From contig CM072870.1 of the NCBI GenBank assembly GCA_036937835.1, positions 3,618,501 to 3,682,500 of the forward strand: a stretch of 64,000 nucleotides of DNA, given 5' to 3'. Origin of the DNA: Pampus argenteus (lineage: Eukaryota > Chordata > Actinopteri > Scombriformes > Stromateidae). A model generated the notes under the pieces. The model saw only the letters and a list, made by a program, of their open reading frames with translations. It was not told the origin of the DNA and ran no database searches. This document shows positions 1-14,100 of the stretch, piece after piece. The position numbers were made by a program, and so were the translations under genes. Every line of letters begins with the position of its first letter. Position 1 is the stretch's first letter.

Positions 1-94
1 AATTAAGGGGTGCAAGATGTGAATGTGTCATTATATATAATATAGTCATTATATTAAACAACTAATCACGATTTTAATTATCTGCTGTGTGCAG

Positions 95-3000
95 GTGAAA
101 AGCAGGCAGCCACTCATGTGTCTCTGGACCAGGAGTATGACCTGGATTTGGCAGCCATGTGGTGCCGTCTAGAGGAGCAGCTTGTGGCTGCCGTCAACCG
201 GGGGGTCGTCCCAGGAAATTTCCAGCCTACCCAGTGCTGCCTGAACAGCCAGACAAACAATCTGCACCACCCGCTGGCTGTGGTGGAGGGTAAGAGGTCC
301 ATGTATTTAAAATGATATCTAGTCTGGACCTAGGTACTAGGTGTTCTGACATATATAAGTGTCAATCAGGAATGACAGTTTTCTGATCTCATACTATAAA
401 GAATAATAGGAGCCACTCTGTCACTATGTATTCAGAATACAGCTCTCTTTCTGTCTCTGCAGAGCCAATCATAGTGGAGGTGACATTCAGGAACCCTCTA
501 AAAGTTTCTTTGGCACTGTCCAACCTCTCACTACTCTGGAGGTTCACTCCTGATGGTGAGAAGACTGAAGAGTCGCCAGGAGAGGCCATCACCAATGAGA
601 AGGATACCCTGGCTCAGGGGGTGGGCTAATTTTCCTCTCTTCTGCAATTAAAAAAAACAAAACAAAACAACAATCTTTTGTTCAATATCTGTTTTCTCTT
701 GTAGATGTCACAAAAAGATGACATTATCACCACTGAGATCATCCAGGAGTTTCATATGGGTCCAGAAGAGACCAAACTGGTAAGTTGTAGCTAATATGTG
801 AAGACCACCAGAGCCTTTACACAACAAGGTAAAAGAAGTTGTTTACCTGCTGAAGGTGTACTGGTTTGCAGAAAATGCAGTAAGAGCCTATTGTCAACAA
901 CACTTGGTCAGACATCTCAATGTGACCTTTGACCTTAGGCTCGACTCAGGCTGCTGCCGCACAGAACTGGCCAGTTGAACATTGTGGGTGTGGTGTACAA
1001 CCTGTCTTCAGCTTCTTCTGGAGAGATGGCTCCCAGCACTGAAGGTAATGCACACAGATTTGTCAGCTCATATTTGCTTTTAATATCGCTGGCTGCATCA
1101 GTTCATACTCACATGGGGGTCAGTAGATGTGTGATATATCATTTACTGTTAGGTTACTGGTGCTTCCAATCTTGGGGAATTTGCTGTATGAGGAAACATT
1201 TATAGATGATGATCAAAATCACAAAGACGAATCATTCAACTGACTCCAGGGTTTGTTATATTTTGCTTTTCCACTAACATTCACCCGTCTACAGGCCAGC
1301 AGACGTTGGATGGTTTGATGGTGGTTCATGGCAGACAGGACCTGAAGATCCAAGGCCTAAGACTCAACCAGACCAAAGAGGACAAGATGTTGGTACGACA
1401 TGGACCTGATCGACGTCTGGATCCAATCATAACACCACCTATGCCCCTGATGGAGGTACTGCTGACTTACTTAATCTAGAGATATTCATCCCATCCTGCA
1501 ATGCTAATTCTGGCAAATCTAAAAGCTAAGGAGGTTTTATTGCTCCTGAACCCAATTTTAGTCATATAATGCCCTAGATAATACAGCTGCTCAGTGCACA
1601 GGTGGCCTACTTTACAATAAGGAATGTTATTTCAGTTCTAATATATGCAGCTGCAGTCTGCGTGTATTTAGCTCCGGATTTATAAGGTAGCAGGTCATTA
1701 TGCAGTTTGAGCCGACTCTGTGAGAGATGAGGAGCTCAGCGGTCCAATTCCTGAGATCATTGATCTCAGAAAACAAATAATGCAGGGTTGACTTCTAAAA
1801 CGGTTATTTAAGTGAGTCAGACATTTACTTATAGGCTACTAAAACTCTTACTTATGAAAGTGTTTATGTGTAATTATTAATGCAGTTGGAGGAATTAAAT
1901 GTAAATGTACAGAGCTCTGAGGATGATAACAATATCTTTGAATTGGTTTCTGAATGTGATGGAAAAAGTGCCACTCTGCATCATGCTTGATAATGCAGAC
2001 GATGTCAAAGACAGTTTGTTTTACGTGTGTGTGTGTGTGTGTGTCAGGTCTTCTTCCTACAGTTTCCAACTGCCCTGCTGTGTGGTGAGATCAGGAAGGC
2101 CTACGTAGAGTTCTGCAATGTCAGTGGCGTTGCGTTGTGTGGCCTGCGAGTGGCGTCCACACACCCTGATTTCTTCACCTTTGGCAGTCAGGCTACAACA
2201 CCGCTCAGCCCGGCCTCAGCTGAAAACTGTTCCGCCTATAAAACTTTGGCCACTCCGCCCGGTGACCAGCCAGGCTCCGTGTCTGAGATGGTGGTTTCAG
2301 CCAAGGATTTCAACCAGATGTCCAATGTGATTGAAATCCCAATAGATGGCAGCACACTGCAACCAGGGGAGTCAACCCAGCTGCCTCTCTGGCTCAGAGG
2401 ACCAGACCAGGAGGGAGTCCACGAAATCAACTTCCTGTTCTACTACGAGAGCGCAGAGAAAGGAATCAAAATCAGGTAAAAATTCAATAGAGTTGAGTTG
2501 GCTTAGGTATATTATAACCACTAACCATTAGCAGCCTGAGGCATAGAAGCAACTTATATTTTTGTAACTATAAATATTTTCCGCCAAGCTGTCTCCAGTT
2601 GGGTTTATAAAGCATATCCAATCAGATTATACTTGATGGCTATTGGCATGAATTTAAATTAAGTTTTATTATATATTGTCATAACTTTCCTTTCCTCTTC
2701 TTCATATGAAGTCATCGGGTGTTACGTCACACAGTGTTTATCTGTGCCAGTCGCTCTCTGAGCGTGCAGGCATCAGCCTGCCGCAGCAGCGTCCCTCCAC
2801 ATCACAGTCTCGATGACAAAAGCAGCGGCGGAACGCTGGTCTTTATAGATGTGGAGAACATCAATACGGTGAGATACACAGCATGTTATACACCTCCAGC
2901 ACACACAGTATCAACCTATCACTGCTCAAAAAATGATGGCTTGTTTCTTCATGAATGTAGGTTTATTTATTTTAATTTGCCTCCTCTTGGCTTTCAGAGT

Positions 3001-4005
3001 GAAGCTGGTGTGCGTGAGTTCCACATTGTCCAGGTGTCCAGCAGCAGTCAACATTGGCGCCTCCACAAGTGTATCAACCCAACCAAGGATAAAGGTGTGT
3101 CTGCCACACTCAGCTTTAATCATCTGTGCTTCATTTCTTCCAAATTCTATGCCTCTTTGTCCTTTTATTCTTTATGTACATGGTATATAGCAGTGGGAGT
3201 GATGGGTTGCAGTCTGTACTCAATTCAATTCCCAAAGTATTGTTGATATTAATGTTACAGAACCCTTGATTTTCTTTATTTCACTCTGATTGTTGTAAAA
3301 TCAAAGGCAATGAAACTTTTCTTTCCTTTAAGAACACAGCCCTACATTTATAAAAGAAAAATCCTGTCATTGACTTGATCCTTACGTCCAGCTGACTGGA
3401 GCTAGTGTGGAGAGAATGGGAACTTGTATCATGTATGGTTAAGCAGCAGCTTGTCCTCTCCTCTGATCTCTGAACGGTGTTTGACCGTCCACACACACCC
3501 ACAGATGTGGAGACAGTGAACCAATTGAAGTGAAAGATAGTTTTACTTGAGTTGCTGACAACTATGCTCGTTACTGTAAGTGCATTAAAAGCTTTGAGTA
3601 AAAAGCCAATAATAATAATTCATCAAACCACCTGTTCAACAAGCATAAACGTGCCTTAAAACTAATTCTTCAATTTCTTGTAAGCGATTGTCTGAGAGTT
3701 CATATTGTGACTCAAAACAATATTTAGTTAAATTTAAAATCAATTCTAATCCTGCTCTGAATTTGGATTACTTCAGGACTTAGTGCTTACTTCACCTTTC
3801 TTGCTAATATCTTGAGTGTCCTGAGAAAAACTTTATTAATATTGTAATGATAATGGTCTACAATGATAGGAATATGTCTGTTTTTTAGCCAAATAACATC
3901 AAACTTACTGTGTCCCGCAGAGCCCTACTGGTGTCAAAAGCTCCTTTAAATTAACACACACGATAAACCTGTGGCACAAATCTAAGCTTAGATTTAAGTT
4001 ATTAC

Positions 4006-4052
<47 letters not shown>

Positions 4053-7000
4053 CAACACTGCTGAAAAATTTCCCCAAACGTTCCTGCAGAATGACTACAT
4101 GTCACCGTGTGTCATCATGTGTCATCATGCATGTATGATAGATTAATCTCAACTCAAAGGGTCACTTTCTAGTTTTTCAGAACCTTCAACCAGGATCTAT
4201 TTGTGACGGTATATCAGGTATTTGTGGGGTGTCGTGATAACCAGTTTTATTGCCATGTTAGTATAATTGCTACATTAAGCAAAAAAAAGAAAAAGACTTT
4301 AAACATGATGTTTTCTGCTGTCTGTCTGCCTCAATCACAGCTTCTCTCTGTCTGCCCTCTTCCCTTCCAGACTGTAAACTCACTAGCAGAGAAAGAGCCA
4401 AGCTGTGTTTCAGGGCCACACGGTGCAAGCCCCACCAAGGTACCTTAACAGAAAAAAACAAACCTCATCAAGCTGCTTTGATTCAGTTTAGGGTCTGGGA
4501 TAACAACTGACTTGGCTGTGTTTTGTCTGTTGTTTCTAGCCACCTCAGATGCCGTGAAGAAATATACCTTTGCAGACCTCAATCTAGGCAATGAACGGGT
4601 AAATTGAAAGCACATATTAAATTATTATAATATATTAAAATTATTTGAGAATGAAGAATTGCCAGCAATATGCTTTTGTCAGTTTATTTTGTCAGATTTA
4701 TGTTATTATTTTGATACTTGTAATTTGTCATCAGATCCTTTGGAGTTTAGTGATCAGACATGGGCCTGCTTTCACTTTGTCTCTTTGGATACCTTTGGTG
4801 TTTGATACTTGGGCAAAGAAAATTAAAACTACAAGTAACTCGATCTAGAAAAGCATTTTCTCAATTTCTCTGTAGATATAGATGTGCAAAGTGTTTAAGG
4901 TGTTTCTGTTAAATGCAATTAAGAAGATTACATAAATAATGCAAATGACTTCAAGGTGCCATATTACAACAGATCGACATGGTAATGGTTACCAATGAAA
5001 CGCATCATCCTGGTGCACTTACTAATGAACTACATAGTGCATTATTTCATAATGAATTGTCATTGATATTCTTCGCTTCACATGTTCTTTCTACCTGTTT
5101 TCTGCTTTGCTTCTCGTTCTGTGCAGATCATCAGTTCGGCCACACCGTGTGGAGATTTCTTTTTCCGTTGCTGTCGGTCCTCAGAGTCTCAGCGAGCGGG
5201 TGCAACATCAGCCAGAATATCATCCAGCAATAAAAGTCAGGGATCTGTCCCTGCTGTGGATAGAACTTCTGACCTCACCAACATGGTCAAGAAGTGTAAT
5301 GAGCTGGACCTCAATTTAATCATCATTTGGAAGGTACATATAACAGAGCCAGATAATATCCAACTACATGACGCAGTGTGACAGAGAGAGATTTATTATG
5401 TTGACGAACCATTTTAAAAAAAAGAATACCAAAAGTAGGGCTGAATGTTGCGTCATGTTTTTTTTTGATATTGTAAAACCTAAATTATTATTCCAATGGT
5501 GAAAATACACCAGGCGCAGACGCAATTTGTCGACAGCTAAAAATGTAACAACTTTAATGACGGTGGCGCTTGAGTTTTCAGTTTGTGATGTGGGTTTCTG
5601 TACAGGCCTATGTGATCGAGGACAACAAACAGCTGATCCTAGAGGGCCAGCTCCATGTGGCGCTGCAAACCATCGGCAAAGAGGCCAGTTCTCTGACTCC
5701 CAAAGAGGTGCAGTAAACACACACACACACATACACACACACACACACATACACACACTTACAGACACAAAAACTGCTTTAATGATGAGATTTGGTTATT
5801 ATACTACATGTATTTTCCCTAAAACAATTTGAAAACATTGACATGGCCCAAGTGAAAGCTGATGTGGAGCAGTGGACCATAACATGATTTTGTAAATAAG
5901 CTGTTGATGGTGTTAGAGGTGCTCTGGGTGCTCTTTGATTCCCTTGTTTATAGGATGCAGAAACTGAGGAATAGTACATTTACCAAAATGGAACCTGATG
6001 GGATCTGCATTGTTTAAAAATAATGTTTTTCTTGGCTGCTGATAGTTTTGCAGATAGTTTGCTGTTGCTATTATATGTTTTTTTAAAATAATACAGAATA
6101 CAGCTCTAATATGTCATGTGATGCATCATTTCTCAGTAAGGTTTTATCGTGAAAACAGATTTGCTGATTGTATGAGACCATAAATAAAAGGTGTGTTGTG
6201 CACTTTAACTTTGAGTGTGTGTGTGTGTTTTTGTGGCAGGAAGCTCAGGAGATGGTGCTGTTCAAGTTTAAATCAGAGCTGCCTCCTCCAGTGGCCCTGC
6301 CCTCTGTAGAGCTATCTCAACTCATCAAAACCAACCTGCACTACCCAGAGACCTACACACATCTGTTTCTCCAGGATAGGTGAGACACACACCCTCATCT
6401 GTCATTCTACTAAGTGCCTTAAAGTACAATACCACCCAGATGCTCCAATATACTCCAATTAAAAAAAACTCAACTTCTCTCTAGAAATATTAAGTCAGTT
6501 TTTTCAACAAGTCATTATTTTCTCAATCTTAAGGTTCAGTCCGTCTAATAAGTGTACTGGTGGTCATTTTGATGAGTAAAAAACCTTAGTCAACTTAGTC
6601 TCCCCCGCTTTAAAGTTCAGTTAACCCAGAAAACTTTATTGTCATTAATAATATTTCCCTGCCAAGATAGGTAGCAACAACTAGTACAGACAAACAACAC
6701 GAAACAACACAAAATATCTGTCGCAAGTATACATTGTTGTATACGCCGCTGAGCCGTGAGATTTGGTAAATGTTTTGCTTTAGAAGACAATACATTTAAT
6801 TTTAGTTGGACTAATGACTCCTACTTAAGAAAAGTCTGTTAGTATCTTAGGTTGGAGGGGGTTAACCTCTTAGAACTGCTCAGTCATGGTTGTTTTCTCT
6901 CTGTCTATAGTCTCTGTGTGGTGCCAGTTACTCTGACTCTGTCCAACTGCTCCTTGGCTCAAGTTGATGTCATCATTGATTTGCGACACAAAAGCACCAG

Positions 7001-7638
7001 GTAAGTTTCTTTATAACACAGTTCCACTTGAAAAATGGGTGTTAAAATCTGCAGTCCAGGACAGCCAGAATGACAAAAAAAACAATTCTTACAAATACTG
7101 ATAACTCTTCAATGTACATATGGGCTTGTGAGTATTGTATAAAGACACACTTGAAAAAAGAGGCTTACAGGGTCATTAACCCATCCTCATTTTGTTTCTA
7201 AGCACAAGCTATTGAAACCCTGATCACTATGACCTTTTTTGTGATTCTGCAACATTCCAGGAATTCACTTTCATAGGCTTGTGTATCCAATAAACAGTAC
7301 ACAGTGAAGGCATGTTGCTATAGCAGTCTGACAGTGTATTTGATGGCCAAATATAACACAACATTTTCAGTCATCTCTGTTAATGTGAACATGTCTTTTT
7401 CAGTCCTGAGTCCCTGGAGGTCCACAGCTCGTTCACCTGGGTGGGTCAGACTCAGTACAAGCTGCAGCTGAAGGGTCAGGAAGTGCTCTGCCTGACTCTG
7501 CGAGCCTGTTTTCTCCAGGCAGGAGTCTACAACCTTAACACGCTGCGAGTCTTCGCCAAGCCGGTTGAGCAGGACGCCATGTGTGAGACAAGTCAGCAGA
7601 CTGCTAGTCCTGCTCTCATCATCATTAACAATGCCTGA
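95..7638 (+). CDS. trappc8: TRAPPC8, C-terminal half (5' end outside window)
   Basis: Subunit 8 of the TRAPPIII tethering complex, acting in ER-Golgi traffic and autophagy. Exons seen: 95-289, 463-620, 705-779, 939-1044, 1295-1455, 2048-2475, 2712-2868, 2998-3094, 4371-4439, 4540-4598, 5127-5333, 5606-5707, 6240-6379, 6911-7000, 7404-7638. Every junction is GT-AG and the phases chain without a break, giving about 759 codons ending in TGA at 7636-7638. The human protein is about 1,435 residues, so this is roughly the C-terminal half. Recognisable stretches include the tetratricopeptide-like start (LDLAAMWCRLEEQLVAAVNR), PIIVEVTFRNPL, and the conserved HYPETYTHLFLQDR and VIIDLRHKS segments of the beta-sandwich tail. 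The donor of the second exon (gtgggc at 621) is weak. Identity is by recognition of the family, not by alignment; I am confident because of length, order and tail motifs. Confidence 0.9.
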
Positions 7639-8690
7639 GCGGAGCGTCACAGCCCGGATTCTGAGGTCACTGAAACCACTGAGCAGAGCTCACCAGCTAC
7701 TCATCTACACACGACCAAACTTGTTCTTCTTGGTTAATACTGGACAGAAACACAGATGTTTTGTACCAATAAGTAAAATACAAAAATGTTTATTTAAAAC
7801 AAACGGCTACAGTTTATAGAGATTGATGAACCAATGTCACAGTGGTTAGACGGTTTATACACCTCAGAACTATTTGGTTTCATCAGTCTATAATAAAAGC
7901 CAACCAGCCCTCAACGCCTCTGTCTCCACCCACCCTGTTTTCACCCACCAGTCACCTTCATCTCAAGCACCCATGTATTTGGAACTCGACAAAAGCAAGA
8001 GACATGCTGGTGTTAGATCAGAATGTTCTGATCTAAACTTGGTACAGTACAAGGATACTGTGGCAAAAAAAAAAACCATAAAGCAAAGTCAAAGACAAAC
8101 TGCTGCACTTGTTTTGAGGAGGAGTGCTCACGTCACTGGGGTTTTGTTCTCTGTACTGGTCTTTAGTTCCAGACTGTATAACGTTGTGGACTGATGCTGT
8201 CTGTCTTGTTTTAATGACTCAAATCTGCAAATATACTTCTGGAGGATTCAGGTGTGTACAGTTCCTGAATGGAATGAGCAGCAGTTTTGAAATGTCAGTT
8301 ATTCTGACGTTGTAACAAGAGCTGTTTATATCCTGAATATTGTACGTCTTACCACCCAGCTGTCTTTACATTGAGTTATTGAGTGTACAGATCCAGAGCC
8401 TCCAGCATCTCCTGAAATACTCGACAAGATGGAGGCGGACGACTGAGCCCTGACTATCTTACTGCCCATTCTGTGTGATTTTCACTCAGTACAAAAGACC
8501 ACCACGTCCTCATGTGCATGCAGTTAATTTTCTAGACTCCAGCCAAGCCAAACAGCATCTAACCTGTGTGTTTGACCTCATCATATTGTGATTAAGCTCT
8601 TATATGCATTGACTTGACAGCTTTTCTGAAAATGATGTATTATATTTATATAACAAATTTGATGTAAATAGAAAATAAAAATGTAACTAA
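7639..8690 (+). other. trappc8: trappc8 3' UTR
   Basis: Non-coding stretch after the trappc8 stop. The first good polyadenylation signal (AATAAA) is at 8674-8679, which would give a 3' UTR of about 1.05 kb; a second AATAAA-like run lies near 8790. Short ORFs here have no recognisable protein. The UTR end is inferred from the signal only. Confidence 0.6.
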
Positions 8691-8699
8691 TGATACTGT

Positions 8700-10960
8700 A
8701 TGTAGTGTGAGATACTGTCTTGATATATGGGCAGGAGACATTTGAAATTTATAAATAATATAGTGCTGTGTCTTATAGTATATAGAAATAATAAAAAAAA
8801 CATACAGGAATAGTAAGAGATAGTGTTAAAGACTCTTGTAACAAATGTGGGTTGGAATTATTGTCCTACACAGTGTGCTGAAGTTGACTTACACACAGGC
8901 GATTTACAACCAAGGCTGTTGTTGCACTAAGGTCATGTATATTGTTTCTGTGAATTTGTCCTGCACCTTATGTCGTTGAACAAACCAACAAATATTCACC
9001 GGGGGGGGAAAAAGCTGCGGAGCTGCACTATAATAATCAGCATGCTGTTTTTCCATTACATCTTACTCACCTTTGTTTTTCCATTAGGCAAAAGTTATGG
9101 ATAGTACCTGGCTTTAGCAACATACTTATGTTTTGTACTGACCTTAATGCTTTACTGCTGCCTATTTACAGAAAATGTCATCATATAAGACTTAAAAAAT
9201 AAAATTAACCTTAAGAAAAAAATTTTAAAAATAAATAAACGTGGACACCAATAAAATACTATTACTGTATATACAGACAAGTAGAAACTTTAAGCTGAAA
9301 TAGTCCCAAACAATGCAGCAAGTGTAGCTGTAGGCTACAGGGTAGAGAGCTCCTTAGTATCAAGAGAATGACACATTGCTGGTTATGCACACTTACATTT
9401 ATAGGTGGGAGGGTCTAATGAAGATGCCAGTTCATTATGGGACCTGTGCTAAGGCCTTAACATGCTAAGTCCCTTATATGATTGTTTCTGGAGGAGGGAG
9501 ACCGGCCTTTGTAGCTGAACAGATCAGACTGCTCTGATGCCACAGAGCGGACAAACAGTGTGATCTATCGTTCCCAAAAAACATTTAATATACATTTCTA
9601 ATAAACAATATATTTCATACAATACACAGCAAGATTTTAAGCCATATACACCTGAGGACCAACAAGGCTACAAAGTGGGACAGCTGCTGGAGTGACTACC
9701 CTGATAAAAATCTGTGCTATCATCTCCTCACGCCACACTAATGCAAGCATCATAATCCTCCTGATGAGCAGAAAAACATCCACACATCCCAAATGTTAAT
9801 GTTTCCCTCAGGCGTGAAGTTCCCAGGAGCCGCTGAGTTCAACAACAAACTTATGGTCAACTTGGGAAACAAGGTGAAACTGCAGAAGCTTGTGAAGGAA
9901 CAGTGTCTCACATCAACTCTGAGGTGACCTGCTGATTAAACTGTGCTATGCTCTCAGAAGAGGCTGCAGACATCATCATACCTCTCCACTGCACGAGAGC
10001 TCCTGGTATGTTGAGGTCATTGCTGCATACTGCAGAATAAATGTGGGACTGATCAAACGCCTTTCTGATGTATTATGATTGTATTATGAATATAAAAATG
10101 TAAACATCTATATGCCTAAAACCTTTGCATGTAAATCAGGAAGTGCAGGTTGTAGTATTAATGGAGCATGATCAGAGAATACGCTTCATACTGGACTAGA
10201 ATCAATCCTGGAATATGAATTGTGTGGTTGTGAGAAAGGTTAGTCATATTGAGATGGATGTAGATATTACTATGGGTCTTTCACATTTGCAGCATTTAGG
10301 AAATTCTGGATCAACCTACCTGATCAGGGAGATCAGGGTGCTTGAGGATCTATCCACCCAAGATCAAACTATGACTATGAAGGTTAGGTATAGGACAGTA
10401 CTCAGCAAGTCATGGTTAGGAACATAGATGTTTGCAAGAATCTCTGACATACTACAAATTTCACCCTAACTGTAATATCAGTGTGTCCAAACCTTTGACT
10501 GGTACTGTGTCTGCCATGTGCATCTGAGATGTCAGATGAAATAAAAGGCTTAATATGGTGGTCCCTAACAAAATACAAAAATATTTTTTCCAGGACGGCC
10601 TCATGTCCCAGTGAGCTCTGACAAACCTTCACATGCTTACTCTTAACGAGCATTTACCAGAAATCCACACGTAAGCATGTTACTATTCCCAAACCTGCAA
10701 GTGTGGGTATTAATTTAGCCATTAGTTCTGGATGGTATAATAGGTAACATGTCATTTTTATGAAGACAAAATATATTTCCTAATTTTTGATAATGTGGTG
10801 TCTAAAATTCTAACATGAGTATGATGAATACAATCTCAGAATAACTTCAAACGTATCTTTGACATTCCACCAGTACTGATCTGTGATACTGATCTGAAAA
10901 AAAAATACTGAAATATAATGCAGTGATAATATTTTTTAATAGAAAGCTTTTACATTGACA
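8700..10960. other. Intergenic, between convergent trappc8 and ctns
   Basis: I see no gene in this stretch. It is AT-rich with short homopolymers. The only feature I can name is a Tc1-like terminal remnant near 10.48 kb (separate entry). A short open stretch around 9810-9925 has a coding-like look but no start, splice context or recognisable family. Confidence 0.5.
10481..10509. mobile_element. Tc1/mariner-type terminal repeat remnant
   Basis: The sequence GTGTGTCCAAACCTTTGACT followed by GGTACTGTG closely matches the inner end of many fish Tc1-like inverted repeats (tgtgtccaaacttttgactggtactgta type). I see no partner repeat nearby, so it is a solo fragment. Based on memory of the family, not on a search. 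Confidence 0.5.
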
Positions 10961-10964
10961 TCAT

Positions 10965-10970
10965 TTTATT
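10965..10970 (-). promoter_or_regulatory. ctns: Probable ctns polyadenylation signal
   Basis: AATAAA on the minus strand (TTTATT on plus), about 215 bp downstream of the ctns stop codon. Position fits a short 3' UTR. Confidence 0.45.
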
Positions 10971-11186
10971 TCTTCTAATCAACCTAAAGATTCATCCAAG
11001 AGTAGAAAAAAAAGGCAAGTGCTGATCCTGAGATATGTTTGCAAACTGAGCTGAAAGCAGCTGCAACATCAAGACGAAAGTTAAAGATCACCATGACTTC
11101 TCTTCACCATCTTCAATCACGCGCTGGTTCATCAGGAGTGCTTCTTTGTGAATGTGTGGTTGAAATAGCCGATCCAGTCAGTCTTC

Positions 11187-14100
11187 TTATTGCTCTGTGA
11201 CAGGTTCGTACTGTGACGGCCGTCTGTAGAGACAGTAGTGCTGACACATGAAGAGGACGTCGAACACCACAGAGAACAGACCCAGACCAAACTTTGTCGG
11301 ATCACCAAATATCAGCCTCCACTCGTCTGAGGAGAGACGCACATTACAGCCACAGTTAGTACAGATAGTACGGCAGTTACAGCTATTATAACACCCACAC
11401 CAGCTACAAGCTCCCTAACGCACGTAGAGCTGCTGGCTCTGAGAATAGAAAATCCCCTTTAATTCGATTCAATTTAAATTTGTGGTCATTTTAATAAACC
11501 CCCTGCCTTAAAATGAGCATTGAGCATAAAATAACATGAAGCACAGTAGTTACCATTGTTGTAAGACTGTAAGATCATCTGTAGAATACTCAGGATTCCA
11601 CCGGTGAAGTCCAGCAACACGTTGCCGATACTCCAACCCTCGGTGCTCTGTCTTCTGTAGTTCATGTACGCCTGGAAACAGAACGAAACCACCAACACTG
11701 TAACATTTATTTAAATTATTAAAAATACTATAAAGTATGAGACTGGACTAAAGTTGGTGGAACAGCAAAGCATTACAAGCTTGCTTCCATTTGTTTTGAT
11801 CCCTCTGTGTGTCTGGCTATACGGTAGCTTACCTGCGGCACATATTTGATCAGAGTGACTGCTAGTTTAATGTAGGAGAAATAGTACAGATACTCCAACC
11901 AGCTGATCTGTTTGGCTACAGCAAGACACAAGCTGACGAAGGCAAATGCCCAGCCAATCAGCAACAAGATCAGGGCCGTCCTGGAGACCTTTTGACCCCC
12001 CCTCTGAAAAAGAAAGGGCACATGTACTTGATATCTTACTGTTGATTCATTCATTCATTCTTTTAGAATGCATAAAGTTTGACATATGAACTACACACCT
12101 CATACACAGCAGCCTGGATGATGTAGACCAAACAGAGCAGGAAAGCGTGGAGACTGAAGAAAACATCGTTAGCATTTACAGGGTTAATTCCATTAGGGTT
12201 CCTCTCCAGAAATTCCTCCTGCAGGGAGCAGCAGCAATGATGAATACTGAAAGAACTGTATGTCAGATATATAACATTTATATAACAACACTTCTTTCTG
12301 TAGATCCCTATTAATGACTCGCTTTTAATTGCATTTGGGTGTCCGTACAAGCTGCTGTTAGTGTTCTTCATCCCCCTGAACCTTCACTCGCTGCCATCTC
12401 TTATCCTCATTTGCCATTCTGTGTTGCATTAATTCAAATATACAGACAGAATACTGCATTGTTAACATACGCCACTGTGAACTGACCTTGAAGAGCGGCC
12501 CGTTAGGAAGATTTATCAGACAACAATATAAAAACAGACTGTAAATGTAGGCTTTATTTCTAATATGCGTTACATTTTACTAAAAAGATGAGCACTTCCT
12601 CTATATTTTTCACTAGAAAACTCATCCATCTGTTTAGTAGTACCAAATATGGCTGATGGACCAATTCTCATGTGTAAATTAGTTGAGTTCCTCTTGGGTG
12701 ATGGATGCAGTTACCTTTATGTAAGGCACCCAGAACAATCCTATATTGAAGACACTGTAAGCGATGAAGCCAGTTAGGTTGAGAGCCAGGAAGTCAAAGT
12801 TGAGACCTACAACACTGAAAGCAAACACATTAAAATCATTCATCTGAGGTTACACTAGCTTCACGTTTGAGATCATGATGTTGATATCTGACAATATAAA
12901 ACATCATCATTTAGTCCACTTGAGCAAAACTACACAAAGAAAAAACATCCAGGAAAATAAGAATGACTGAAGAGAAGAGAGCAGGTGAAAAATACCTTTT
13001 CCTCCTCCAGTTTTCCACGGCTTGTGGATAGAAGGACACTGACCAGGCCAGAAAGTAAATCCAACCAATCACCTCGCTGATCACTGACAGGATGTTGCTA
13101 TGGACAACTATGAAGCGGATCCTGACAGACGAACTGTAGGAGAGAGGATGAGGTTTACTGACAGAACAACACGTACCATCGTACTCTACAGCATCACCAT
13201 CATTGCACCGTCAGTGAACTTCTCTCTTGTTTCCATCGTGGTTTTGATCATCAGATCGAATGTGACTCGGTTGACTTTGTGACAAGGGCTAAATGTTTAT
13301 GACGGGAATGAAAGCTGATTCAAAAAGATTCAACAGAGGAACCAAACAACAATGGATTAGTGTGGATGAAAGTGTAAAACAGGAATACACATTTGAAAAA
13401 GCAGCCCTACTTTAAGACTGAGCATTGCTAACATCTCCTGTATTACAGTGTTAGTGTCAGACATCCCTGCATCACTGTACCAAATACCCACCTGTTGAGG
13501 TCTGTGTTGTTGCTATGCAGGTATGTGGTCACCTGACCAACACCATTGGCTGTCACATTAAAACTGACTGAGGTTGCCTCTGCTGGCAGCAACACCTAAA
13601 CAACAATAACAACGAGAATCATAAGGGGTTTTAGTCATCAGGGATCAGATGAATCCTCTTCTCTGTTGAGTAATAACAACATAGAAATAAATATATCATC
13701 CTTTTATGCTTTGCTTTTGGTTTGTTTTTAAACTGTGCACACACACACTACTGAGATGAAGCATACACACGATGCTGACTGACACCCAGTTGTGTGGTTC
13801 AGGTTTGTTCTGGGCTCCGTTCTTTCCATTTGAACCAACTTTTTATCACTTCAGCTGCTGCAACACTCGGCATAAACACCGACACACATCCAGACTCAGT
13901 CAGAAGAAGATTGGTTTTGAGGACGCTCAACATGCAGTATGATTTTATTTTCATTTTGGTTTCATGCGTTACCTGCTCAGGCACTTTGATGACAGATGAG
14001 TAGTTCCCTCTGGAGCTGTAGGTCACATTGAACTGAATCACAGCTGACTGGTTGATAGGAGAGCTGGCGAAAGACACAAAAATCCAGTGAGTACAACACT

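Noticed and set aside
7565..8194. ORFs in trappc8 3' UTR
   Set aside because: Overlap the UTR after an unambiguous stop; no domains.
9810..9925. Coding-like stretch with GVKFPGAAEFNN
   Set aside because: Short, no start or splice sites, no family recognised.
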